NCBI GenBank assembly: GCA_037447655.1
Contig: JBBHKE010001932.1
Coordinates: 1-24,434, forward strand
DNA: 24,434 nucleotides
Reading direction: 5' to 3'
Source of the DNA: Zygnema cylindricum
Lineage: Eukaryota > Streptophyta > Zygnematophyceae > Zygnematales > Zygnemataceae
The translations under genes were made by a program, and so were the position numbers. Below the pieces are notes generated by a model that searched no databases, was not told the DNA's origin, and worked only from the letters and a program-made list of their open reading frames with translations. Positions within the stretch are counted from its first letter, which is position 1. Every line of letters starts with the position of its first letter. Positions 1 to 9,411 of the stretch are shown here, in pieces.

Positions 1-557
1 GATCTAAAAAGATCACATGAAAAGCCCATAACACAACTTACGATAGGACTATCTGTCATATTAGCGTTTGCAATTTTGAAGGCCACACTAAATAAAGCCT
101 CAAATTGACCAACCAGGCAGTATGGGACGATAAAAAAGTATATATATTCCACACTGCCAAAAATAGTACTAAAACCTACCCATTGGTGGCTGCAAAAACA
201 CGTTCTGTAAAACCTATGAACTCTCCATACTCTTTGCGGTTTTTTTTTTCCCAGTTGTTTTTCCCGCGTAATGTCATCCTAAGCCGTGTCAATTCGCTAA
301 AAATTTCGTTCGGCGGCGTGCGGTGTACCATGATCATACATCAAATTCGTATGTTCGAACAGGGGTGTGCATAACGCACACACATCGAGTTTTGTGCCAA
401 TTGTTGTGCGTCTACCAAAAGCCTACCATAAAAACGTTTACTTTTGAACTATGGTTCAAAACACAATTCAAAAATAGGTGTTTTTATGGTAGGCCTTTGG
501 TCGGCGCATTTATCGTAAGTTGTGTTATGGGCTCTTCATGTGATCTTCTTAGATTTC
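1..557. repeat. Inverted-repeat (fold-back) element at left edge
   Basis: Positions 1-47 (with CCCATAACACAACTTACGAT) are nearly the reverse complement of 511-557 (ATCGTAAGTTGTGTTATGGG and flanks). An inner hairpin is formed by GCCTACCATAAAAAC (421-435) and its exact complement (480-494). No protein domain is visible inside. The left end may continue beyond the window. Confidence 0.7.
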
Positions 558-1200
558 TACTTTGATCAGCGACCGTGCGATCGTCCGAATCTGACGGTAT
601 AAATTTTTTTTTTTGTTTGAATGTTTTAATTGGTCCAATTTTTGGTCGAATGTTCCGTATAGGTCTTAACACAATATGGGTACATTCTATGTTTTGCATA
701 CAATAGGCATATTGTATGGGCCTACTTTCACCTCCTTTTGATTTTTGGCTCAAAAGTAGGCGTTTCTATAGTAAGCATGTTGTAGGCGCCTTTATTGTAA
801 GTTGTGTTAGGGACTTTTCATATGATCCGCTTAAATCGCTACTTTGATCAGCGACCGTCCGATCGTCAAAATCTGACGATAGTTCTATCGTAAGTTTTGT
901 TATGGGCTATCCACGTGATCTTCTTACTTTGATTAGCGACCGTCCGATTGTCCAAATTTGACGGTTTAAATAAAAAATACCTCAAAACTTACAGAAAAAT
1001 AATGTTTTGTCCGAATGTGTTTCAAAATTTAGGCATGACGTTTAATTCTCTATCGATCGATGTGCAACTCAACTGTGTTACTATTTTTTTTTATTTTGCG
1101 ATGAATACAATATGGGTCTTAAGGTCATATTGTATGTTTTGCGTACAATAGGCAGATTGTATGGGCCTACTTTCACCGACTTTTGAACTATGATTTTTTC
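511..1200. repeat. Diverged tandem copies of a roughly 290-400 bp unit
   Basis: The block TATCGTAAGTTGTGTTATGG...TGATCTTCTTAGAT...CAGCGACCGTCCGATCGTCC...TGACGG occurs at about 511-600, 797-882 and 887-966. A second block, ACAATATGGGT...GCATACAATAGGCATATTGT...GGGCCTACTTTCACC, follows at about 672-738 and 1109-1178. The first and third copies therefore contain both blocks, while the middle one is truncated. Confidence 0.75.
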
Positions 1201-2376
1201 CTTTGGAATGTCCACTTGGCATTTTCAGAGCCCACAAACGATTCTAAAGAGTCCTTAGCATACAAAAGCTGTCGAGTTATTAGTACAATATAGTGTTTTA
1301 AAACTATTTGTAGAAATGCACACATTGGCAGATCGCCTCCATATTTTACGGACGTGATACATACCGTCCGATCTCTAATTTTGTGCGCGAGAAATCCGAT
1401 GTCGTTTGTACTTGTAACCCTTAAAAAGGTCCAAAAGTCGATCTAACGGTGGTCTATTTTTAAACCAGTGGTCATACCATGGCAGCGTCCATTGGTACTT
1501 TCTATAACTGTACCTTTTTGCTATCCTAGCGGAAATCCAACGTTCATTTTAGCTGCACTCATAGTTGTTCAAATCGAGCGGATTTTCATTTTTTCCGATT
1601 TTGACATATTTTTCGCAAAATTTAAAAAATAATCGCAAAAAAATGCGATGTTTTGTGTCCGGTAAATTGAACAAACAATTTATAGAAGCTGTATGGTATT
1701 TTACGGCAACTGTGCGATTTTTTACGGAAATGTACAGAATTTGATGAAAAGATACGCTGAACGTATTAGTACTTTCTGTCCGGTAAACTGAACAGACATT
1801 TCACGTGATAATGTTCAAAATTGTACCGAAAATTTACGATCTATAACTAAAAGAGACGGAAACTGTACAAAAAATGTACTAACTAAGGTACATGTAAAAT
1901 TCAAATTTGTTTACATGTACGAAATAGTACGGATACAAAATCATTAATGATTTTTACAAATCGACCTCTCCGATTTCCACTTGTTATTCACGCGTTTGAA
2001 ACGTGTGTAAAATACGATTGAACAACTATGGTTGCACTAAATGTCGCACTAAAAGTCGAACTAAATTACTTCCATTTGCATAAAGTGATAAAACTAAGGG
2101 TGAAGTTCCATTAGCGAAAAAATGAGGTTGTTCAATAAAAGCCTGTAATTTTCTGTACAATACCGTACTATAATTTTTATTGTCAACAACCATTTTTATT
2201 GAAGGACTCACTGGATTCTCCATGGCTATGGGCGTAAACCTTGACCGTCGGATGTTTTTCTTTACCGAATCCGATATGCTATTAGTCGAGCCCTCCAGTT
2301 TGTGGAAAATGACCACAAGACACTTCTCTAAAGCGGAACGTATAGAATAGTGCCACGTGGAAAAGATCGAACATAT
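1200..2376. other. AT-rich stretch without a recognisable gene
   Basis: No convincing exon is seen on either strand. The only structure noted is a direct repeat: TGTCCGGTAAATTGAAC at 1656 and TGTCCGGTAAACTGAAC at 1777, about 121 nt apart. The words GTAC and CGTAC are frequent. Confidence 0.5.
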
Positions 2377-2378
2377 TA

Positions 2379-3078
2379 GTGTTGGGTATCGGGTAAATTA
2401 ATATCGCGATAATTTCGATATTCGATGTATCGAATATTGCTCGAGTAGACTCCTTAATATATCGTACCGGGACCAACATAAATAATCGCGATGTATATAG
2501 CAAAAAATGGGTGTCCGTACAGCTAAAGTACAGAATTTTGTACGGAAAATCATACGGAACCCCGTCCCCCCCCCCCTCCCCCCCCCCCCCCCTCCCCCCC
2601 CCCACCACTGAGCGCGCGCCACGGTGGGGGGGGGGGGGGGGGGGGGGTTTGAGAAAAAAATCGGGAAAAAAAATTGCATAAATATCAAGATATTTATCTT
2701 CTATTACATGGATTCGATATATCGATTATCGGATATCGAAAATTCGACATATATCGAATATCGGCAATAGGTCCTCGATACCCACACAAGAGGTTGCAAA
2801 CGGTCAACCGAAACCGTGACCGACCGTTAACCGACCGCCCACGACGGATCTGGAACGGATTCGGTTGCCAAATTTTGGGGGTCGGGGGGGGGGGGGGGGG
2901 GGCGCAAATATCCGTACGATTTTCCGTACACTGACTGTACGGACACCCATTTTTTGCGATATATATCGCGAAAATCTATGTTGGTGCCGGTACGATATAT
3001 CGAGGAATCTGCTCGATCGATATTTTATTTATCGAATATCGAAATTATCGCGATATGAATTTACCCAATACCCAACAC
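2379..3078. mobile_element. 700-bp MITE-like element with long TIRs and poly-C/poly-G core
   Basis: The left arm (2379-2560) and right arm (about 2900-3078) are diverged inverted repeats. They begin GTGTTGGGTATCGGGTAAAT and end with the near complement ATTTACCCAATACCCAACAC, flanked by TA on both sides (2377-2378 and 3079-3080). TA target sites suggest a Tc1/mariner-type non-autonomous element. The core holds C tracts (about 2566-2601) and G tracts (2625-2647, 2884-2902). An internal segment near 2709-2790 also resembles the right end of the related element at 18057-18456, so this may be a composite. No transposase is seen. Confidence 0.75.
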
Positions 3079-3080
3079 TA

Positions 3081-3697
3081 CACCGCAAATCGTAATTAGA
3101 GTAATGAAAAAATTAGAGTAAAAAAACCAAAAAAACAATTAGAGTAATTGACGCTAATTTATGTGATAGAGCTTTTTCAACTATGAAATTTACTCTAGTT
3201 TATTTAGTTATTCTATATTGGGTTATGTCAGCGATAATTATGTGCGCGATAGTTATGAACACTAAATTACGTAGACGTACAAAATGTGTCAGTCCGGTAT
3301 AGTATTGACTTCATTATGACGCTAATAATATTTTTCGCGTTCAATGTCAGTTAATGTTCACACTGACGACGATGCTGTCGACGGACGAAAGTTATGCGAA
3401 CGGCTTTTTTTCAATGTGATTGATTTTTTTGTTTAGTGCGATTTCACGTGCGAGCGCGATTCTATTAAATCATTATTTGTACCTTTTTACTTATAAAAGT
3501 ACAATTGTGCAATGTTAGACGTCGTCCGTACTCCACACTATTTAAAAATAACTTATATTATAATATTTTACGCTAATTAAACCCCACATAAATTAGAATA
3601 ATGAAAAAATTAGAATCGATTACTCTATTTGATGTGATAGAGTCGAAATTTCGAGCGACCGAATTAGAGTAATTTACTCTAATTACGATTCGCGGTG
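3081..3697. mobile_element. 617-bp MITE-like element, CACCGC ends
   Basis: The ends are CACCGCAAATCGTAATTAGA and TCTAATTACGATTCGCGGTG, inverted repeats differing by one base over this span, flanked by TA (3079-3080 and 3698-3699). The interior is AT-rich and has further AATTAGAGTAA words near both ends. No coding sequence is seen. It shares its left TA with the right TA of the preceding element. Confidence 0.8.
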
Positions 3698-3701
3698 TAC
3701 T

Positions 3702-4498
3702 GTAGTAAGCTATTTATTTCGCAAATAAAAGGGAACCCGACAAAGCGTCCCAAATCTGACACGGTAGTACACTATTCATTTCGAAAATCTTAGGGAACGC
3801 GAAAAAGTGTCGCAAATCTGAAACGTTAAAACCCTAAAAAAACCCTAAAAAAAACCCTATTCATTTCGCAAATCTTAGGCAACGCGACAAAGCGTCGCAA
3901 ATCTGACACAGTACACCGCGCATCGTTATTAGTGTCAAAGTTTAAATAGTGTGTAAGTAAATATACCGTCATTGACGCTAATTAAGAATTTGAAAAAAAA
4001 AAAAAAAAGGTTTATTCTAATTTCAGTGTTAACGCTAATTTGGAACAGCAAAAATGGAAAATTTTCTGTACGATTATATACATTATTATATGTCTCCGTA
4101 CAAAATAGAAAAAATCGTACACCGTAGTGAAATTTAAATATCCGTACATGTCAGACTAATTTACGTGTCAGACCAATCCCGTTTTTTTAGCGCACGTTCC
4201 TAGGCGTACGCGTCCGATTTAATTCATTTTTTTGTAAATTTTTCACTTGAAAAGGTACATTTATGTACGGTCTGACATCGACCGTACACCACGCGATTTA
4301 GATCTTATTGAACTTTAGTTCTTTACGCTAATTTGTACGGAACCTCAATTAACGTCAAGGAAAATTTAAAATCACGTATACTATTTTTGGAAAAAAATCA
4401 AAATTTTAAGAACCCAAATTAGTGACCTTGACACTAATAACGATGCGCGGTGTAGTAAACTATTTATTTCGCAAATCTTAGGGAACGCGACAAATCGT
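3702..4498 (+). repeat. Roughly 60-bp tandem repeat split by an element
   Basis: Units containing CTATTTATTTCGCAAATCTT then AGGGAACGCGACAAAGCGTC and GCAAATCTGACAC occur at about 3702-3763, 3764-3826, 3857-3911 and, truncated, 4453-4498. A short AAAACCCT run separates the second and third. The element at 3914-4452 lies between the third and fourth copies. Confidence 0.8.
3914..4452. mobile_element. 539-bp MITE-like element with near-perfect 24-bp TIRs
   Basis: The ends CACCGCGCATCGTTATTAGT(GTCA) and (TGAC)ACTAATAACGATGCGCGGTG are perfect inverted repeats over about 24 nt, flanked by TA at 3912-3913 and 4453-4454. The CACCGC-ATCGT-ATTAG end pattern links it to 3081-3697. The interior is AT-rich without a transposase. 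Its perfect ends make it the best-preserved element of the window. Confidence 0.85.
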
Positions 4499-5646
4499 AA
4501 TTATTGGCTTATTCCGTCGTACATTGATTAATTTTGTACTTTTTCGGTTACGGGCGGGCACGGTTAGTCGCTAAAAATCAAGATTTGGTTTTTTTTTTTT
4601 TCGTAAACGACGGTCGGTTAACGGTTAACATTTTTGGAGCGTGACAAAACTCGGTCGGGCGTCGGTTACTCAGATTTTGAAAAAAAAAATGGTCGGTTTC
4701 GGGTATGATTTTTTTTGACTTTTGCGACCTTTTGATTGTTTCTTTTCTTTTCTCTTTTTTTGTTGTGTTCCCATCGCTCTATTTGTTTTTTTATTGTAGC
4801 TTTTCAGTTTTGGCCATGCCACCCCTTTTGTACCCCTTGACTCAGATGGGTTACCATCGTGCTTTTTAATTTATCCTGCTATTTTTTTAACACTAGAAGA
4901 TATCCACAATGAACGCGCGATCAACCGCCTACACGTCGTATACGCGATGTGTTTTCCCGCCAATGTGGATGCGAGTCCACCGAAAGCCGCGAGAAATTTT
5001 TTGACGGAGGATATTATTATTTGACGCGCCTTTTGCCATCACTGACCATTCTGGCATTCTGACATTTGCGTACGCCTTTACAAATGTTCAGTTTCGTACG
5101 GCCGTACATATTATATTATTTTTATTCAAATGTTGCGCTTAAAAAAAATATTTTTAACGTTTTTTGCCTTTTTGACTTTTTTCATTACATTTCACTAAAA
5201 AGTTTCCCTATAAAATATGAGCGTATAGAGATAGTACATTATAGTACTTCCGTACGAGTAACTTTTTACCTTCCGCTGGTACAGAATCTACGTTCACACT
5301 TTGCTTTCAAAGATTCTTTGAAGAATTTCATAATCGTAACAGTAACTACGTGGCACCAATCATAATGATCCACGCAAAAAAAATAATTGTTTATCGACCC
5401 GACAGAATGTAGCCACGGCATTCAGTAAGCGTATCCTTACGTATCCGTACATGTTCGACATACTCTTTCATATTCGTAGATATTATTCCGTATGTATTCG
5501 TATGAATTCGTACGTGTACTGAGACCTCCTAATTGAAAGCTTGAAACCCAGGCCTAAAAAAGGCAGAGTTTAATAAAGTGCATATGGTATGCGTTTAGTG
5601 ATATCGCACGGTAAAAGCTAAAAATAATACAATACGGAACACCTTG
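4499..5646. other. AT-rich intergenic stretch
   Basis: No gene is recognisable. There are T-rich runs (4720-4800), scattered CGTAC/CCGTAC words, and a cluster of TATTCGTA/TTCGTAC words near 5460-5515. Confidence 0.5.
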
Positions 5647-5846
5647 CACCGCTATTTAGTGCTGATATTCTTTCGCCGCTTCAAAATACTTGATCTCAGT
5701 TCACAAGTGTCAGATTTCTCATCCAACGGTCATTATTGAAAGGCAAGATTCTTCACCTTCGTATCGGCAGCCTCCAATCGAAAAGTAGACACGTGTGCAC
5801 GGAAAAGATGTTTTAGGGAATAAAAAAATCCACACTAATAGCGGTA
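5647..5846. mobile_element. 200-bp MITE-like element, copy 1
   Basis: The ends are CACCGCTATTTAGTG and CACTAATAGCGGT. The interior (TTCACAAGTGTCAGATTTCT, CCTCCAATCGAAAAG, GTGTGCACGGAAAAGATGTT) matches the elements at 17386-17586 and 19302-19489 along most of the length. Inner inverted repeats are of the type TAAAACATCTTTTC...GAAAAGATGTTTTA. It is non-coding. Confidence 0.7.
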
Positions 5847-6336
5847 CAATGTTTTCCGTACAGTACCTGAAATAATTACCAGTATTTTGTCTTTTTTTAC
5901 TTTTCAATAGTGAGCTTAAGTATTGTTTTTTTAGAAGAATTATTCGTTTTTTTTTCCTTTTTTCTTTGTACTTTTTTTTCATGGTATACAGGATTGTAGA
6001 TTTATTTCGTTGATTATTATTATTATTGTTATTATTATTTTATTTAAACTTTTTTTTTTTTTGCTAATCTTGTATTTTACAAAAAAAGGATTGTAGGGTT
6101 ATATGTTCAAAAATAGTATGGAGGAAGGAGAGAGAGGGATGCAAAATCATGAGGTGAGGCCTTTTTTTGAAACTTGAAAAAAAACATTTGTCGTTTTGTG
6201 GGGAGAAAAAAATATTATATTTATATATTTCTATATTCCTATATTTCTATATTACTTTTTTTTTTTTTTTTTATTTAGGAACTCTCAATTTCCAAAATGG
6301 AGATTAAACCAAAAATTACACTCTACTGAGAGTCCT
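5847..6336. other. T-rich stretch without a gene
   Basis: Homopolymeric T runs and TTATTATTATT occur at 5920-6060, and a GGAGAGAGAG patch near 6125. No supported feature before the hexanucleotide array. Confidence 0.5.
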
Positions 6337-7462
6337 GAGTGTGCCTTCTCCCTCTCCCTCTCCCTCTCCCTCTCCCTCTCCCTCTCCCTCTCCCTCTCCC
6401 TCTCCCTCTCCCTCTCCCTCTCCCTCTCCCTCTCCCTCTCCCTCTCCCTCTCCCTCTCCCTCTCCCTCTCCCTCTCCCTCTCCCTCTCCCTTTCCCCCTC
6501 CCTCTCCCTCTCCCTCTCCCTCTCCCTCTCCCTCTCCCTCTCCCTCTCCCTCTCCCTCTTCCCTCTCCCCTCTCCCTCTCCCTCTCCCTCTCCCTCTCCC
6601 TCTCCCTCTCCCTCTCCCTCTCCCTCTCCCTCTCCCTGTCCCTCTCCCTCTCCCTCTCCCTCTCCCTCTCCCTGTCCCTCTCCCTCTTCCTCTCCCTCTC
6701 CCTCTCCCTGTCCCTCTCCCTCTCCCTCTCCCTCTCCCTCTCCCTTTCCCTCTTCCCTCTCCCTCTCCTTCTCCCTCTCCCTCTCCCTCTCCCTCTCCCT
6801 CTCCCTCTCCCTCTCCCTCTCCCTCTCCCTCTCCCTCTCCCCCTCCCCCTCCCCCTCCCTGTCCCTCTCCCTCTCCCTCTGCCTCTCCCTCTCCCTCTGC
6901 CTCTCCCTCTGCCTCTCCCTCTCCCTCCCCCTTTCCCTCTCCCTCTCCCTCTCCCTCTCCCTGTCCCTCTCCCTCTCCCTGTCCCTCTCCCTCTCCCTGT
7001 CCCTCTCCCTCTCCCTCTCCCTCTCCCTCTCCCTCTCCCTCTCCCTCTCCCTCTCCCTCTCCCTCTCCCTGTCCCTGTCCCTCTCCCTCTCCCTCTCCCT
7101 CTCCTCTCCCTCTCCCTCTCCCTCTCCCTCTCCCTCTCCCTCTCCCTCTCCCTCTCCCTCTCCCTCTCCCTCTCCCTCTCCCTCTCCCTCTCCCTCTCCC
7201 TCTCCCTCTCCCTCTCCCTCTCCCTCTCCCTCTCCCTCTCCTCTCCCTCTCCCTCTCCCTCTCCCTCTCCCTCTCCCTCTCCCTCTCCCTCTCCCTCTCC
7301 CTCTCCCTCTCCCTCTCCCTCTCCCTCTCCCTCTCCCTCTCCCTCTCCCTCTCCCTCTCCCTCTCCCTCTCCCTCTCCCTCCCCCACTCCCTCTCCCTCT
7401 CCCTCTCCCTTTCCCGCTCCCTCTCCCTTTCCCTCTCCCTCTCCCTCTCCCTCCTCTTCCTC
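6337..7462 (+). repeat. Giant CCCTCT hexanucleotide array
   Basis: About 1.1 kb of CTCCCT repeats carries a few recurrent variants (CCCTGT, CTGCCT, CCCTTT) and phase slips near 6558, 7102 and 7240. Because the unit is six bases with no stop in most frames, long open frames appear on both strands ([24 protein letters not shown]). These are repeat artefacts. The purine strand is GGGAGA, capable of triplex or G-rich structures. Confidence 0.97.
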
Positions 7463-7935
7463 TTCTCCTCTCTCTCCTTCTCCTTCTCCTTCTCCCTTTC
7501 CCTCTCCCTCTCCCTCTCCCTCTCCCTCTTCCTCTTCCTCTTCACCTCTCTCTCCTTCTCCTTCTCCTTCTCCCTCTCCATTTCCCTCTTCTCTCCCTCT
7601 CCCTCGCCTTCTCTCTCCCATTCTCTATTCCCTTCCCCCCCCCCTCCCCTCTGCCCCGCCCCTCCCCATCACTCTCCCCCGTTCCTCCTCCCTCTTTCCT
7701 CCCCTCCGCCTCCACTTACTCCTCCCCCTGGCTCTCCCCCTCCCCTCTCCCCCCCTCTCCCTTTGCTTCCCCTTCCACCGCTTCCCCTTCCCCCGCTTCC
7801 CCCTCCCCCTCCCCCTCCCGCTTCCCCTTCCCCTCCCCCTCCCCCCTCCCCCTCCCCCTCTCCCTCTCCCCCCCCCTTCCTCCCCTGCCTCTCTCTCTCT
7901 CTCCCCTCTTCTCCCCTCTTCTCCACTCGCTTTCT
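7463..7935 (+). repeat. Degenerate CT-rich tail of the hexanucleotide array
   Basis: Pyrimidine-only sequence continues with TCTCCTTCTCCTTC, CCCCTCCCCC and CTTCCCCTTCC words. It looks like an aged flank of the array. No coding content is supported. Confidence 0.85.
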
Positions 7936-8400
7936 CTAACTTTTCATGCCATTTTTTGTCTTTTTGTCTGTTTTGTCCTTTCTGTTTTTTGTCGTTTTGT
8001 GGTTCATGCTTTGATGATTGTGAAGTTTTTCAGTGTCTCCCGGAAACGCTCCTCTCAACACGAGCGAAAAATCCCTTTTAGTATTTTTTTTATTTGTATT
8101 ATTATTACAATTATTATTATTATTATTTTATTGTTTTTGTCAATAATTCCCCAAAACTTCACACCCCTTTAAACCCTTCAAGACCTAATCTACTCCCTTA
8201 AACCCCTTTTATTTTAACCCCTTTTATTTTAACCCCCTTTTATTTAATCCTCTAATTTTTAAACCCCTTTAAACCTAAATTTTTCCGTGCAGTCGGAGGG
8301 TGAAATTGAGCGTGACAGGTGTCACAGTCTCTCCCTCCTCCCCCCATTGGGAGTCTTGTGGGCATGCTCCTTCCTCAAGTGGTTTAAGGTCAGTTTTTTC
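7936..8400. other. Spacer with AACCCCTTT and TTATT runs
   Basis: T-rich sequence is followed by an ATTATT microsatellite (8098-8130) and a degenerate AACCCCTTTTATTTT run (8158-8280). A short open frame (8020-8090, [13 protein letters not shown]) is not supported by family recognition. It could belong to an unseen 5' exon of the SLC19-like gene, but nothing shows that. Confidence 0.45.
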
Positions 8401-8430
8401 CCCCTCTCTCTCTATCTATCTACCCCTGCC

Positions 8431-8477
<47 letters not shown>

Positions 8478-8880
8478 TTCACTCTCTTTATCTTTCCCTC
8501 CCTCGCTCTCCCACGCCTTCTCTCTCTCTCTCTCTCTCTGGCAGTGGGTATCTTTCCTTCACTCCTCCCTTTCCCTTCTCTCTTGCAAGAAAATGGTTTT
8601 ATCCCTCTCCTTCCCTCCGGCTCCCTTTTCCCCCCTTTCTCTCGCAAGGGTTATCTTTCCCTCCCTCCCCCCCTACCCCTCCCTCCACCTCTCTCCATCT
8701 CTCATGCAAGGAAATCCTTCCTTCCCCCCACCTCTCTCTCTTACAAGAAGTATCCTTTCCCTTTCTCCCCCTCCCTCTCCCTCCCTCTCTCTGGCAAGGG
8801 GTATCTTTTCCCTCCCTCTGCCTCCCTCTCCCTCGCCCTCCCTTTCTCTCCCTCTATCTCACAAGGAATATGGGTCAAAA
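8400..8880 (+). repeat. CT microsatellite and GCAAGGGGTATCTTTCC minisatellite
   Basis: TCTCTC runs (8430-8480) lead into about seven units, each with CTCTCTC, then GCAAG, then GGTATCTTTCCCTCC. The GCAAG-like cores lie near 8541, 8585, 8645, 8706, 8743, 8794 and 8861. Spacing is roughly 40-65 nt. The long open frames here are repeat artefacts. Confidence 0.8.
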
Positions 8881-8902
8881 AAGAACTTCACAAAAGGTGT
8901 GG

Positions 8903-9095
8903 ATATACATATATACGTTTATTTATGTATATGTATGTATATATATATATTTATATATATATATATATACATACATACATACATATATATATACATACAT
9001 ATATATGTATATACATATATATACATGCATATATATGTATGTATATATATATTCACATATGTGTATGTATATATATATATATGTGCATATATATG

Positions 9096-9168
<73 letters not shown>

Positions 9169-9322
9169 TTTGTGTGTATATATCAAACCATCAAGGACTA
9201 TATATATATAATATGTACTATATATATGTATTTATATATATGTGTGTGTGTGTGTATATATAAATATGTATATATATTTATATGTATGTATGTATATATA
9301 TATATATATATATATACACTCA
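8903..9322. repeat. TA/TATG microsatellite
   Basis: A compound TATATA, TACATA and TATGTA array of about 420 nt includes an uninterrupted TA run at about 9100-9161 and a GTGTGTGTG patch near 9241-9254. It ends about 35 nt before exon 1 of the SLC19-like gene. Confidence 0.95.
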
Positions 9323-9357
9323 TATAGGTTACAAAGGCGGAAAAGCATGAATAGTAG

Positions 9358-9411
9358 CGAGTGGGGACGCTTATTGGGCTCTTTGGATGGTTGACTTTGT
9401 TTCGGCGTCTC
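9358..9411 (+). CDS. SLC19-like gene, candidate exon 1 (TM1)
   Basis: The frame reads RVGTLIGLFGWLTLFRRLS, then a canonical GTACCT donor in phase 0. Joined to the next exon this gives LFGWLTLF...PSEAFL, matching the family's TM1 followed by its PSE-FL motif, with about three extra residues (RLS) before PSE. There is no in-frame ATG: two TAG codons precede the exon. It may begin at an acceptor ending TAGTAG (9357), with an unseen upstream exon. Alternatively the ATG at 9347 is the start and one G is missing from the GGGG run near 9362. The upstream sequence is TA microsatellite, so the acceptor looks weak. Confidence 0.5.

Noticed and set aside
2282-2934. G/P-rich open frames around the poly-C/poly-G tracts
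   Set aside because: They lie inside a terminal-inverted-repeat element and reflect homopolymers, not coding.
6196-8172. Very long open frames on both strands ([24 protein letters not shown])
   Set aside because: They come directly from the CCCTCT hexamer, are open in several frames at once, and have no normal composition, start context or domain.
8287-9263. Overlapping 240-300-codon open frames ending in I/Y-rich tails
   Set aside because: Products of the CT minisatellite running into the TA microsatellite; all three frames look alike.
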